DNA of 64,000 nt, taken from NCBI GenBank assembly GCA_900045905.1, contig FCNS01000011.1:1-64000 (forward strand). The letters are read 5' to 3'. This DNA is from Clostridiales bacterium CHKCI001. Its GTDB lineage: Bacteria; Bacillota; Clostridia; Lachnospirales; Lachnospiraceae. Both the position numbers and the translations under genes were made by a program. Below, in pieces: positions 36,241 to 46,779 of the stretch (the stretch's first letter is position 1; every line of letters begins with the position of its first letter). The notes below the pieces were generated by a model. That model saw nothing but the letters and a program-made list of their open reading frames with translations, did no database searches and was not told the origin of the DNA.

Positions 36241-37062
36241 TTAGGATATTCTCCCTGTACATTTTAATAAAGACTGATATTTCTGCTCTAAATGCGCTAC
36301 AACAAAATCCTTTACAAATGAATTAGCAGGATTTTTAAAAATATTTTCTGGCGTATCTAACTGTTCCATCCTTCCCTCAGACATTACCATAATTCGGTCT
36401 GCCAAGTAAAACGCCTCTTCTTGTTCATGTGTAATAAATATCATCGTAGAATGAAATTTTTTTTGAATCGCCTTTAACTCCTGCTTCATAATTTCTCGAT
36501 TGGTTACATCCAAAGCAGAAATTGGTTCATCTAAAAGCACGATATCTGGATTCATCGCCAATGTCCGTGCAATTGCTACTCTTTGCTGCTGTCCTCCTGA
36601 AAGCTGCCTTGGTTTTTTGTTTAAATGCTCGCTCATTCCAATCTGCTCCAATGTGTGTAATGCAATCTTTTTTGCAGACGCCTTTGTCTCTTTTTTTAAT
36701 TTTAATGCATAAGCTACATTCTCCAGCACAGTCATATTAGGGAATAACGCATAGTTTTGAAAAATAATTCCCATTCCTCTTTCATTCGGAGCTAACTTAG
36801 ATATTTCTTTTCCATCCTTCTTAATGCTCCCACTATCTTGATGCTCCAATCCAATTAAAATACGAAGTAATGTTGTCTTTCCACATCCACTCAATCCCAA
36901 AATCGCTAAGAATTCCCCTTTTCTCACTTGAAAACTAATATCTTTTAGAACTTCTTCTCCATCAAACTGTTTTTGTATATGACTTACCTCTAATTTTATC
37001 TCTGACAATCCATTCCCAAATCTACTCGATGTTAACTCTGAACCTGATTTCAATACTTCCAT
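36241..37062 (-). CDS. ABC transporter ATP-binding protein
   Basis: Walker A is LAILGLSGCGKTTLLRILIG (about residues 53-72), the Q-loop is IIFQNYALFPNMTVLENVA, and the signature is LSGGQQQRVAIARTLAMNPD. Walker B with the switch follows as IVLLDEPISALD and IFITHEQEEAF. At 273 residues it has no clear TOBE regulatory domain. It overlaps the binding-protein gene by 13 nt and precedes the permease gene, so the three make one importer of the iron/thiamine/aminoethylphosphonate group. Confidence 0.9.
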   Translation of the reverse strand: MEVLKSGSELTSSRFGNGLSEIKLEVSHIQKQFDGEEVLKDISFQVRKGEFLAILGLSGCGKTTLLRILIGLEHQDSGSIKKDGKEISKLAPNERGMGIIFQNYALFPNMTVLENVAYALKLKKETKASAKKIALHTLEQIGMSEHLNKKPRQLSGGQQQRVAIARTLAMNPDIVLLDEPISALDVTNREIMKQELKAIQKKFHSTMIFITHEQEEAFYLADRIMVMSEGRMEQLDTPENIFKNPANSFVKDFVVAHLEQKYQSLLKCTGRIS

Positions 37063-38027
37063 AATTGCAATAACCTCTCTTTTTCTTCCATATCTTCAAT
37101 TCCATGCATATCTGCATATCTAATATTAACAGGATAGTTTTCAATATAATTCGGCTGTTCTTTTAAAATCTGTCCTGGACACAAATATTCTTTATCATAA
37201 ATCAACGCCTCATTAGCAATAAACTCAAATATTTCTGCGACACCTTCTCTTTCTCTTTTTCCCTTTATTATGCTGCTTCCAGTTAGTGAATAAGGCGATC
37301 CAAACTCAGGTTCAATCAAAACTAAATCATTTCCCTCATTTTGTTCCTTGACTCCTTGAAAGGTAAGGCCAAGTCCAATTGCGATTTCTTGTTGAATCAA
37401 TAACTTAATAGGACCTGAACCAGATTCTGTGAACTGCTTTACATTTATTGCTAATTGATCAAAATATTGAAGTGTTTTTTCTTCTCCCCAGACATTTACC
37501 AATCCTTTATAGAAAAAATATCCTGTCCCACTCGATTTTGGATCAGGCATTGCAATTAGATTTTTGTATTCTGGATGCAATAAATCTTCATATGTTTGCG
37601 GTATAGGAAGGTTATATTTTTCTAACACCGTTTTATTTACAATTATAGATCCTCCTTGTCGCTCCCATATGATATATTTTCCATCTGAATCATACATTCC
37701 ATCCATATAATCTAACTTTGTCATATCGGCTACATATTCTAAATTATCTTTTATCTTTTCTAAATAAGCACATTCCAATCCAACTACAATATCTGCATCT
37801 GTATTTTCTTTTTCCATACGAATCTTAGCTGCTGCTTTTCCTGTTGACATATACATAACCAAAACGTTTTTGTTAGGAAATGCTTCATTCAACTGCGTTT
37901 GCAACGCTTCATTCCGAAATTGCTCCATAGAAGAATATACAATAATCGCATCTTCATTCTCCTTTGTCACATCTATAATTAATAACACTGTAATAATTAA
38001 TAACACCACTGCTACTTTTTTTAGCAT
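37050..38027 (-). CDS. Membrane-anchored periplasmic-type binding protein of the ABC importer
   Basis: An N-terminal hydrophobic segment (about 4-19) lacks a lipobox cysteine, so it may act as an uncleaved anchor. The solute-binding fold follows with IIVYSSMEQFRNEALQTQLN, LVMYMSTGKAAAKIRMEKEN and DIVVGLECAYLEKI. This matches the ferric-iron / 2-aminoethylphosphonate binding-protein group (SBP family 1-like). It is the first gene of the operon with a predicted promoter 54 nt upstream. Confidence 0.83.
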   Translation of the reverse strand: MLKKVAVVLLIITVLLIIDVTKENEDAIIVYSSMEQFRNEALQTQLNEAFPNKNVLVMYMSTGKAAAKIRMEKENTDADIVVGLECAYLEKIKDNLEYVADMTKLDYMDGMYDSDGKYIIWERQGGSIIVNKTVLEKYNLPIPQTYEDLLHPEYKNLIAMPDPKSSGTGYFFYKGLVNVWGEEKTLQYFDQLAINVKQFTESGSGPIKLLIQQEIAIGLGLTFQGVKEQNEGNDLVLIEPEFGSPYSLTGSSIIKGKREREGVAEIFEFIANEALIYDKEYLCPGQILKEQPNYIENYPVNIRYADMHGIEDMEEKERLLQLWKY

Positions 38028-38080
38028 ATTATTACCTATTCGTTACACCTTTCCTTTGCCTTATATTTATTGTGTTTTGA

Positions 38081-38109
38081 ATCATATCATATTTTTTTGA
38101 ACATTTCAA
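38081..38109 (-). promoter_or_regulatory. Predicted promoter of the ABC importer operon with nearby GTTCA/TGAAC repeats
   Basis: TTGAAA (38109-38104) and TATGAT (38086-38081) have 17-bp spacing. TGAAC/GTTCA elements recur at about 38098, 38131 and 38159, including the palindrome-like ATATTATGAACATATTAT. They are candidate operator sites for an unknown regulator, conceivably the operon's own winged-helix protein. Confidence 0.45.
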
Positions 38110-38233
38110 TCATTATTTTCTAATATATTTGTTCATTTATTTCCATTTTTAATATATTATGAACATATTATTCTATCCCCAATTCAATCTATTCTTTCAT
38201 AAATATATAAAAACAGTCAAAAATAGCAAAAAA

Positions 38234-38263
38234 GGCATAATAGATCATCCAATCTATTATGCC
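38234..38263 (-). terminator. Terminator of the hrcA-grpE-dnaK-dnaJ operon
   Basis: A perfect 12-bp stem (GGCATAATAGAT / ATCTATTATGCC, 6-nt loop) is followed by TTTTTT on the minus strand, 18 nt beyond the dnaJ stop. Confidence 0.88.
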
Positions 38264-38281
38264 CTATAGGAATGAAAATTT

Positions 38282-39427
38282 TTATTTAAAAAATCCCTTT
38301 TTCTTCTTTTCTGGTCCCTTTGTTACTCCGCCCATTGCCATATCATATTGATGCAATGCTTCTCTTTGCTCCGCATTTAATGTAGTAGGAACCTGCACTA
38401 CAAGTGTAACATAATGATCTCCTCGTGTATTACGGTTACGAAGACTTGGAATACCTTTTCCTCTCAGACGTACTTTCGTACCAGTCTGTGTTCCTGGTTT
38501 TACTTCGTATTCTACCTGACCATCTACGGTCTGAATGCGAATCGTATCCCCCAATGCTGCCTGTGGGAAAGAAATCGGTACCGTAGAATATACATCATAA
38601 TCCTGACGTTTAAAAATAGGATGCTGAGATACCGTTACTTCTACTAATAAATCTCCTCTCTCCCCACCATTAACACCTGGTTCTCCTTTTCCACGAATAC
38701 GAATGCTCTGACCATTATCAATACCAGCTGGAATTGTAATTTCAATCTTTTTACGCATTGTTACATAGCCAGTTCCGCGACAATCTGGACATTTTTCTTT
38801 AATGATCTTACCTGTTCCATTACAATCCGGACAAGTCTGTACATTACGTACCATACCAAAAATGGATTGCTGGGTATAAGTTACCTGACCACGACCTCCA
38901 CATTTTGTACAAGTCTGAGGACTTGTGCCTGGTTTTGCGCCCGTTCCACCACATTTGGTACAAGTTTCTTTCAAATTCAGATCCAGTTCTTTGGAACAGC
39001 CAGAAACAGCTTCCTCAAATGTAATACGAACAGCAGCATGAACATTGGCACCTCTCATTGGTCCATTATTTGCACGCCCTCTGGAACGGGAGCTTCCAAA
39101 TAAATCTCCAAAGATATCTCCAAACATATCGCCCATATCTGCGCTATTAAAATCAAAGCCTCCAAATCCACCGAAACCGCCGCCAGTGCCGTCTGCACCA
39201 CCAAATGCTGCATGACCAAACTGATCATATTGTCTTCTTTTTTCTGGATCACTAAGTACACTATAAGCTTCTGAAGCTTCTTTAAACTTTTCTGCCGCAA
39301 CTTCATCTCCTGGATTTGCATCTGGATGATATTGCTTTGCCAGTTTTCTATATGCTCTTTTTAATGCAGCATCATCGGCGTCTTTTGGAACACCTAACAC
39401 TTCATAATAATCTCTTTTCTCTGCCAT
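38282..39427 (-). CDS. dnaJ: Chaperone protein DnaJ
   Basis: The J domain spans residues 1-70 with the HPD motif in YHPDANPGD, and a Gly/Phe-rich linker follows (about 78-110). Four CxxCxGxG zinc repeats lie at about 145-215 ([32 protein letters not shown]). The C-terminal substrate-binding domains complete a full-length type I DnaJ that stimulates DnaK ATPase. The start is the ATG at 39427 (AGGAG 8 nt ahead), giving 381 residues; an ATG 25 codons upstream reads through a leader hairpin and is unlikely. Confidence 0.96.
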   Translation of the reverse strand: MAEKRDYYEVLGVPKDADDAALKRAYRKLAKQYHPDANPGDEVAAEKFKEASEAYSVLSDPEKRRQYDQFGHAAFGGADGTGGGFGGFGGFDFNSADMGDMFGDIFGDLFGSSRSRGRANNGPMRGANVHAAVRITFEEAVSGCSKELDLNLKETCTKCGGTGAKPGTSPQTCTKCGGRGQVTYTQQSIFGMVRNVQTCPDCNGTGKIIKEKCPDCRGTGYVTMRKKIEITIPAGIDNGQSIRIRGKGEPGVNGGERGDLLVEVTVSQHPIFKRQDYDVYSTVPISFPQAALGDTIRIQTVDGQVEYEVKPGTQTGTKVRLRGKGIPSLRNRNTRGDHYVTLVVQVPTTLNAEQREALHQYDMAMGGVTKGPEKKKKGFFK

Positions 39428-39459
39428 GGAATGTTCTCCTCTATATTTAACCTGCATAA

Positions 39460-39495
39460 CGGTACTCTCAGAGAAACATCTCCCTGAGAGTACCG
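39460..39495 (-). other. Long hairpin in the dnaK-dnaJ intercistronic region
   Basis: A perfect 12-bp stem, CGGTACTCTCAG with CTGAGAGTACCG, has a 12-nt loop that can extend with GAGA/TCTC. No T run follows, so it is more likely a processing or stability element than a terminator. It lies 33 nt before the dnaJ start. Confidence 0.6.
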
Positions 39496-39584
39496 CCTTC
39501 AATCTGCATCACCAATCTATTACTATGAACCAAATCTGCTAAGTCAAGTTCAGTGAACAGTAGGCGACATCCAACCTATTTATA

Positions 39585-39602
39585 GTAAACTTCCATGCCG
39601 CA
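39585..39602 (+). repeat. Copy A of an intergenic GTAAACTTYCATGC repeat
   Basis: GTAAACTTCCATGCCGCA runs into a small ATGCCG/CGGCAT hairpin between dnaK and dnaJ. Near-identical starts occur at 46693 and 50474. Confidence 0.5.
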
Positions 39603-39621
39603 TGGAACGGCATTACTCTAT

Positions 39622-41502
<1,881 letters not shown>

Positions 41503-41622
41503 TTATGGATTTATCTGTAATAAAATTACAGATGCTATATAAACTATCAGGCTTTCGCCTATAAATATAAGTTAGCAAATTTATAATCAAATACTTGGTT
41601 TCATGATTCAATGGTGACTATG

Positions 41623-42249
41623 CTAATTTGCAACTTGAACCATCGAATGTCTTACAACCGTTTCTTTATAAGTATAACCTTTTTGGAACTCTGCGGCTAC
41701 GACGTTCTCTCCAAGTTCTTCATTCTCCACATGCATCACTGCATTATGGAAATTTGGATCAAATTCTTTTCCAACCGCTTCAATCGGTTTTACACCAGCT
41801 TCTTCTAATGTTTTCATAAGCTGCTTATAAACTTTATCCATTCCATCCACAAAGGCATCTTCTTTATTTTCTTCAGGAACAGCTGCCAATCCTCTTTCAA
41901 AATTATCAACAATTGGAAGAATCTTCTCTACAATCGTCTTGGCACCCATATCAAACATTGCTGACTTTTCTTTTTCTGTTCTCTTTCTGAAATTATCAAA
42001 TTCTGCCATTGTACGTTTTAACCGATCGGTCAATTCCTCAATCTGAATATCTTTTTTATCTTTCTTTTTTTCTTTTTTCTTAAAGAAGGACTTTTTTGCA
42101 GTTTCTTCTGCCTCTGGTTCAGCTATCTCCTCTTCTGGTTCCTGCTGTTCCTGTTCTTCTTCTAGCTGCTTTTCTGCTTCATTCTCTGCCTGTTCTTCTA
42201 GAATCTCATCCGTTAGATCCATATCCATTGCTTCTTCTTTCTCTGCCAC
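41623..42249 (-). CDS. grpE: GrpE, nucleotide exchange factor of DnaK
   Basis: The N-terminal 70 residues are highly acidic and then basic (low complexity). A long coiled coil follows (IQIEELTDRLKRTMAEFDNFRKRTEKEKSAM), then the C-terminal beta wing with GVKPIEAVGKEFDPNFHNAVMH and EFQKGYTYKETVVRHSMVQVAN. These are standard GrpE motifs. It releases ADP from DnaK. It lies between hrcA and dnaK as usual. Confidence 0.96.
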   Translation of the reverse strand: MAEKEEAMDMDLTDEILEEQAENEAEKQLEEEQEQQEPEEEIAEPEAEETAKKSFFKKKEKKKDKKDIQIEELTDRLKRTMAEFDNFRKRTEKEKSAMFDMGAKTIVEKILPIVDNFERGLAAVPEENKEDAFVDGMDKVYKQLMKTLEEAGVKPIEAVGKEFDPNFHNAVMHVENEELGENVVAAEFQKGYTYKETVVRHSMVQVAN

Positions 42250-42268
42250 AAAACTCCCGCCTTTCTAT

Positions 42269-43303
42269 CTATTCTTTTTTATAAATGCTGTCTAACTGTT
42301 CGATTAAAGTACGCAGTACTGAAACAACATGTTCATAATCCATACGCTTCGGTCCAATAATACCGATTGTTCCCTGAATGCCGTCACCTAATGCATAATT
42401 TGCCGTTACTACACTGCAATCTTTCATAGATTGAACAGGAGTTTCACTACCAATATATACTTGAATTCCATGCTCTTTGCCTGCTTGTTCTACCAATTCA
42501 GCTAAATGATCATGTTCCACCAATGTGGTTAACAATTCGCTCGCCTGCTCACTTGTCCCCAACTCTGGATATTTCAAGATATTTGTAGTACCGCTCGTAT
42601 ATATCTGCGGCTTTTCCTGATCGACTCTCTTAATTGCATTGGCAACTTCTTCTAGCACACTTCCAACAACTCCACTGTGATAGCCTGCTTTTTCTTTTAA
42701 TTCTTGGATCAATCGCAAGTTAATTTCATCAATGGTTAGTCCGTTTAAAGAACTGTTTAAAAGAATATTAAGTGACAAAATTTCTTCATCGGAAATATCC
42801 TCTTCAATGTTCAGCATTGCATTTTTAATAATGTTGCCCTCTACCACAATCACTGCCAATAATCGATTTTTTTCTACCTTTGACAGTTGAATAAACTTTA
42901 GCTTCGTATGATGATACTGAGGCGCGGAAATCATCGTTGCATAGTTGGTATTCACCGCCAGAAGCTTCGCCATCTGTTTGAGCAACAACTCCACACGGTC
43001 TACTTTCTGAATAAGAAAATCATTCATCTGTAATACTTCTCGTTCCTTCTCCTGCATCATATTATCTACATAGAGGCGATAACCTTTATCAGAAGGAATT
43101 CGACCCGCCGATGTGTGTGGCTGCATAATCAAACCCATTTCCTCCAGATCTGCCATCTCATTTCGAATCGTCGCAGAACTGAGATTTAAATCTGTATATT
43201 TGGAAATGGTTCGTGACCCAACTGGCTCTCCGGTTTCCAGATAGTTTTTAATAATTGCGTTTAAAATTGTACGCTTTCTGTTATCCAGTTCCAATTGACT
43301 CAC
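42269..43303 (-). CDS. hrcA: Heat-inducible transcription repressor HrcA
   Basis: An N-terminal winged helix (LNAIIKNYLETGEPVGSRTISK, SATIRNEMADLEEMGLI, PHTSAGRIPSDKGYRLYVD) is followed by the HrcA core ending in GPKRMDYEHVVSVLRTLIEQL. HrcA binds CIRCE operators and represses the chaperone operon until GroEL is titrated. Its own CIRCE element lies 16 bp upstream of the start, so the operon is autoregulated. Confidence 0.97.
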   Translation of the reverse strand: MSQLELDNRKRTILNAIIKNYLETGEPVGSRTISKYTDLNLSSATIRNEMADLEEMGLIMQPHTSAGRIPSDKGYRLYVDNMMQEKEREVLQMNDFLIQKVDRVELLLKQMAKLLAVNTNYATMISAPQYHHTKLKFIQLSKVEKNRLLAVIVVEGNIIKNAMLNIEEDISDEEILSLNILLNSSLNGLTIDEINLRLIQELKEKAGYHSGVVGSVLEEVANAIKRVDQEKPQIYTSGTTNILKYPELGTSEQASELLTTLVEHDHLAELVEQAGKEHGIQVYIGSETPVQSMKDCSVVTANYALGDGIQGTIGIIGPKRMDYEHVVSVLRTLIEQLDSIYKKE

Positions 43304-43318
43304 TCCCTTCTTGGATTA

Positions 43319-43345
43319 TTAGCACTCAACAAAGGGGAGTGCTAA
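43319..43345. promoter_or_regulatory. CIRCE operator
   Basis: This is a perfect inverted repeat, TTAGCACTC-N9-GAGTGCTAA, the HrcA binding site. It lies directly downstream of the predicted promoter and before hrcA. Confidence 0.97.
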
Positions 43346-43356
43346 CATCTATAGAT

Positions 43357-43385
43357 AAGATAGCACTCCTACGACAAAATGTCAA
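43357..43385 (-). promoter_or_regulatory. Predicted sigma-A promoter of the heat-shock operon
   Basis: TTGACA (43385-43380) and TATCTT (43362-43357) are spaced by 17 bp. The -10 lies just upstream of the CIRCE operator, so HrcA would cover the transcription start. Confidence 0.8.
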
Positions 43386-43473
43386 CTACTAATTTATAAA
43401 AAAATTATAAAATTTAAAACATTTTTTCCTATCAAATAAAAGAAACAATTCCTGAAGCTTTAATATACAACAG

Positions 43474-43520
43474 TAAATCCCCGTTACCGTCTTTTTATAA
43501 AATACAGTAACGAGGATTTA
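43474..43520 (-). terminator. Probable terminator of the ferredoxin gene
   Basis: The imperfect inverted repeat TAAATCCCCGTTACCGT / ACAGTAACGAGGATTTA has a 13-nt AT-rich loop, beginning 13 nt after the ferredoxin stop. Confidence 0.6.
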
Positions 43521-43532
43521 TTCAAACACCAA

Positions 43533-43721
43533 TTATTGAATCGAAATAACACTCACTGGACATCCATCTCTCGCTCTTTCCGCTAAATCCATTGCATCGC
43601 TTGGGATTTTCTTGTCCACTGCCTCTGCTTTCGCATCTTTATTAAAATGAAATATCTCTGGGCAAGTGTCTACACAAAGCGCACAACTAATGCACCCACT
43701 CTGATCCACATGTGCTTTCAT
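43533..43721 (-). CDS. Small single-cluster [4Fe-4S] ferredoxin
   Basis: In this 62-residue protein the motif CISCALCVDTCP at residues 10-21, plus a distal cysteine in RDGCPVSVI (about 54), supplies four ligands for one [4Fe-4S] cluster. It is of the monocluster type rather than the 2x[4Fe-4S] clostridial type, since the C-terminal half has a single CP. It is a soluble electron carrier; the partner is not indicated by its neighbours. AGGAGGAG lies before the ATG. Confidence 0.9.
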   Translation of the reverse strand: MKAHVDQSGCISCALCVDTCPEIFHFNKDAKAEAVDKKIPSDAMDLAERARDGCPVSVISIQ

Positions 43722-43948
43722 ATTAAACTCCTCCTATTCCGTCATATACTTACAAAACAGAAAAAATTATTTCTTGTTTGCAGCAATAGTATATGCATCC
43801 AGATCAGAATTATTCTTTAATAACGGCGTAATTATCTTTGTTTTTGAAAAGTCAAGCGGATATTCGCAATCGGCTTTGCTACTTGCTCATAATCGAATCG
43901 CCACTATGTGGCTTCTCAGAAGGGGCTTATGCCCCTCCTGATACAAGT

Positions 43949-43997
43949 AAGTCCCCACCCACTGCTTATTGCTCTTCGCAATGGAAGCAGGGGACTT
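43949..43997 (+). repeat. Hairpin repeat downstream of the phosphohexomutase gene (copy 1)
   Basis: AAGTCCCC...CTGCTT...TTGC pairs with GCAA...AAGCAG...GGGACTT. The core TCCCCACCCACTGCTTATTG matches TCCCCGCCTAGTGCTTCACG on the opposite strand at 45804-45830 upstream of the same gene. A second small hairpin, AGGGGC-TTAT-GCCCCT, lies just before it (43921-43936). Confidence 0.55.
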
Positions 43998-44008
43998 CCT
44001 TGATTCGG

Positions 44009-45736
44009 TTAAACTCCAGCCATTTCCTTTACTGCTGCTGTCAAGTCTTCTAACTGATTGATTGCATCCTGCATAGAACTTCCCTTCACTCCCATATAGA
44101 ATTTCAGTTTCGGCTCTGTTCCAGATGGTCTTGCACAGCACCAAGTATCATTTTCTAATGCAAAATAGAGAACATTGGATTTTGGAAGTCCTGATTTGCC
44201 AACTTCTCCTGTTAGCATATCTTTCTTTATATCCTCTTTGTAATCATAGAATTCCAATACTTTATAGTTGCCAATCTGTTCTGGGGTTTGCTTTCTCAGA
44301 TTGTCCATAATCTCTTGGATCTTTTGTGTGCCTTCAATTCCCTTTAATGTAATTGTATATAAATCTTCCTTATAATATCCATATGTATCAAAAATGGTTA
44401 ACATCTGATCCCAAAGAGTCTTACCCTGTGTGCGATAATAAGCAGCTGCTTCACAAAGTGCCATAACTGCCACAACTGCATCCTTATCTCTTGCATGTGT
44501 TCCAACCAGACATCCATAGCTTTCTTCAAAACCGAACTGATAGGTATGATCTCCATTTTGTTCAAACAGTTTAATCTGTTCTCCAATGTACTTAAATCCA
44601 GTTAATGTCTTAATCAAAGTCTGATTATAGGCAGCAGCAACTGCATCCGCCATATTTGTGGATACAATCGTCGTAACAACTGCACCATTTTGTGGTAAAA
44701 TTCCAAGTGCCTTTTTCTGAGATAACTCATATTCACAGATCAGCATACCTGACATATTTCCAGTAAATACTTGATACTCTCCTGTCTTAGAATCTTTTGC
44801 ATATACACCAAGACGATCTGCATCTGGGTCCGTTGCCAATACCAAATCCGCATCTACTTTTTCTGCTAGATCCAACGCAAGTGCAAATGCTTTTTTATCC
44901 TCTGGATTTGGATAACTTACTGTTGGGAAATTGCCATCTGGTTCACTCTGCTCTGGTACGACATAGACTTGTTCAAATCCAAGTTCCTTCAAAATACGGC
45001 GAACTGGTAGATTTCCTGTACCATGTAATGGAGTATAAACGATTTTTAAATCCTTTGCTACTTCCTTAATTGCCTCTGGATGAAGAACTAACTTCTTCAG
45101 CTCTTCCATATAGGCATCATCAATTTCCTTACCAATAATAGTAAGAAGTCCTGCCTCTTTTGCGTCTTCTTCACTCATTGTACGAATCGTCGTAAAATCT
45201 TGAATTGCATTGACACAGTCAATAATCTGTGTATCCTTTGGAGCTGTAACCTGAGCACCATCTTCCCAATATACCTTATATCCATTGTATTCTGGTGGAT
45301 TATGACTCGCTGTTACAACAATACCAGCGGTACATCCGAGTTTTCTCAATGCAAACGAAAGCATTGGGGTTGGACGAAGAGATTCAAACAAATATGCATG
45401 AATTCCATTAGCCGCCAAACAAAGTGCCGCTTCCTTGGAAAATTCTGGTGACATTCTACGAGAGTCAAATGCAATCGCCACACCCTTTTCCTGTGCATTT
45501 TCTTGTAAAATAAAATTAGCAAGTCCTTGTGTTGCTTTTCTTACCGTATAAATATTCATACGATTCGTTCCAGCACCAATCACACCACGTAAACCACCTG
45601 TACCAAACTCCAAGTTTTTATAAAAGCGGTCTTCAATCTCCTTTTCATTCCCTGCAATCGCCTTTAATTCTTCTCTTGTGTTCTCATCAAAATATGAGTC
45701 TTCACACCAAAATTGGTAAGTTTTCATAATATCCAT
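44009..45736 (-). CDS. pgm: Phosphoglucomutase/phosphomannomutase (alpha-D-phosphohexomutase family)
   Basis: It interconverts hexose 1- and 6-phosphates, feeding UDP-glucose and polysaccharide synthesis. The phosphoserine loop is VVTASHNPPEYNGYKVYWED (about residues 137-156), the metal loop VLATDPDADRLGVYA (about 300-314), the sugar-binding loop FGFEESYGCLVG, and the phosphate site CARPSGTEPKLKFYMG near the end. The length of 575 residues matches the PgcA-type enzyme of Firmicutes. The gene has a structured leader and stands alone. It could supply precursors for the exopolysaccharide locus nearby. Confidence 0.94.
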   Translation of the reverse strand: MDIMKTYQFWCEDSYFDENTREELKAIAGNEKEIEDRFYKNLEFGTGGLRGVIGAGTNRMNIYTVRKATQGLANFILQENAQEKGVAIAFDSRRMSPEFSKEAALCLAANGIHAYLFESLRPTPMLSFALRKLGCTAGIVVTASHNPPEYNGYKVYWEDGAQVTAPKDTQIIDCVNAIQDFTTIRTMSEEDAKEAGLLTIIGKEIDDAYMEELKKLVLHPEAIKEVAKDLKIVYTPLHGTGNLPVRRILKELGFEQVYVVPEQSEPDGNFPTVSYPNPEDKKAFALALDLAEKVDADLVLATDPDADRLGVYAKDSKTGEYQVFTGNMSGMLICEYELSQKKALGILPQNGAVVTTIVSTNMADAVAAAYNQTLIKTLTGFKYIGEQIKLFEQNGDHTYQFGFEESYGCLVGTHARDKDAVVAVMALCEAAAYYRTQGKTLWDQMLTIFDTYGYYKEDLYTITLKGIEGTQKIQEIMDNLRKQTPEQIGNYKVLEFYDYKEDIKKDMLTGEVGKSGLPKSNVLYFALENDTWCCARPSGTEPKLKFYMGVKGSSMQDAINQLEDLTAAVKEMAGV

Positions 45737-45765
45737 TTCCTTTTCCTCCTATAATAACATATGAA

Positions 45766-45836
45766 AACATCAGGACAGTAAGGCGGACACTCAAAATCCG
45801 CTTCAAGTGCGTGAAGCACTAGGCGGGGACTGCCCG
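45766..45836 (-). repeat. Structured leader / hairpin repeat upstream of pgm (copy 2)
   Basis: On the minus strand AAGCGGA...TCCGCCT and AGTGCTT-CACGC-ACTT form two hairpins within the predicted 130-nt leader. The core TCCCCGCCTAGTGCTTCACG is the inverted partner of the repeat at 43949-43997. No terminator-like T run is present. Confidence 0.5.
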
Positions 45837-45872
45837 TTTTGCGTTATTCCTGAATTATTACAATCTTTTTTT

Positions 45873-45901
45873 ATTATATAGGAAATTTCCATGCATAACA
45901 A
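45873..45901 (-). promoter_or_regulatory. Predicted promoter of pgm
   Basis: TTGTTA (45901-45896), a 17-bp spacer and a perfect TATAAT (45878-45873) lie about 137 nt before the ATG. The implied leader is long and hairpin-rich. Confidence 0.6.
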
Positions 45902-46024
45902 GTGGAATAATACAAGATTTGACGTACAAAACATAGTTTATTTTTCAATCAATTGCTTACAATTGTTATATTTTCACTAATATCTAAAAAGTACAGATTT
46001 TTCTACACAAAATGACTATTTACA

Positions 46025-46053
46025 TTGACTCTTATTTTTGTTTTTGTTATACT
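46025..46053 (+). promoter_or_regulatory. Predicted promoter of the uracil-DNA glycosylase gene
   Basis: TTGACT and TATACT are spaced by 17 bp, about 80 nt before the ATG at 46133. The rest of the 396-bp gap between 45736 and 46133 holds the pgm promoter and leader. Confidence 0.65.
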
Positions 46054-46132
46054 TAACCGTAGATATTTTAATTAAACAAATCCACTGATTCTGGATAATT
46101 ATTATTATAAGTAATTAGGAAGGGATTTTATT

Positions 46133-46696
46133 ATGTATACATGGGAAGAATTGTATCACTTTATCAACCATTGCAATCGCTGTGAACTTTGTCAGACCCG
46201 CAACCTTCCCGTCATGGGGAGAGGAAATATTCAGTCTCGTATCCAATTTATCTCAGAAGCACCTGGTGCACAGGAAGATATACAGGGAATTCCTTTTGTC
46301 GGACCTTCTGGTCAACTTTTTGATAAACTGCTTTCTCTTGTCTCCATGACTCGAAATGATCTTTATCTTACCAATATCGTAAAATGTCGACCACCCCATA
46401 ACCGTGATCCAAAAGAAAGTGAACAAGAAGCTTGTATTCCCTATCTAAAATATGAGACATTATTAGTCAAACCTCTCGTAATCGTCTGTCTTGGACGTAT
46501 CGCTGCAAAACGAATCATCTGTTCCGATTATCGTATTACCCAAGAACACGGAACTTGGATTTATCGAAAAAATTGTTGGCTTACCGCAACCTATCATCCA
46601 TCTGCCGTGCTTCGTGATGCTAGAAAAATGGACGATATAATTAAAGATTTTGAATCAATCAAACAAAAAATTGATGAGGTGAAAGCTGCTCAGTAA
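46133..46696 (+). CDS. Family 4-type uracil-DNA glycosylase (Fe-S)
   Basis: It removes uracil from DNA as the first step of base-excision repair. Motif A is EAPGAQEDIQGIPFVGPSGQ (about residues 43-62) and the second motif is the C-terminal TYHPSAVLRD. Cluster cysteines are in CNRCELCQTR near the N terminus, IVKCRPPHNRDP (about 84), and two cysteines near 99 and 119-139. This is the Udg family that carries a [4Fe-4S] cluster, common in Clostridia. The length of 187 residues is normal. Confidence 0.9.
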   Translation: MYTWEELYHFINHCNRCELCQTRNLPVMGRGNIQSRIQFISEAPGAQEDIQGIPFVGPSGQLFDKLLSLVSMTRNDLYLTNIVKCRPPHNRDPKESEQEACIPYLKYETLLVKPLVIVCLGRIAAKRIICSDYRITQEHGTWIYRKNCWLTATYHPSAVLRDARKMDDIIKDFESIKQKIDEVKAAQ

Positions 46697-46710
46697 ACTT
46701 CCATGCTCGG
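46693..46710 (+). repeat. Copy B of the GTAAACTTYCATGC repeat
   Basis: GTAAACTTCCATGCTCGG starts at the stop codon of the glycosylase gene. It is followed by a small hairpin GGGTAT-CA-ATACCC at about 46743-46756, between convergent genes. Confidence 0.45.
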
Positions 46711-46779
46711 CAAACACCACTATAAAGTATCCGTTTTACATGGGGTATCAATACCCTAGCTAATTTTTATAGCAAAGCA

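Noticed and set aside
38867-39321. Open frames overlapping dnaJ on both strands
   Set aside because: They are shadows of the zinc-finger and Gly-rich coding of dnaJ.
45766-45836. Known riboswitch in the pgm leader
   Set aside because: The hairpins do not match any riboswitch consensus that I can recognise, and no terminator/anti-terminator pair is visible; it is kept as a repeat/leader element only.
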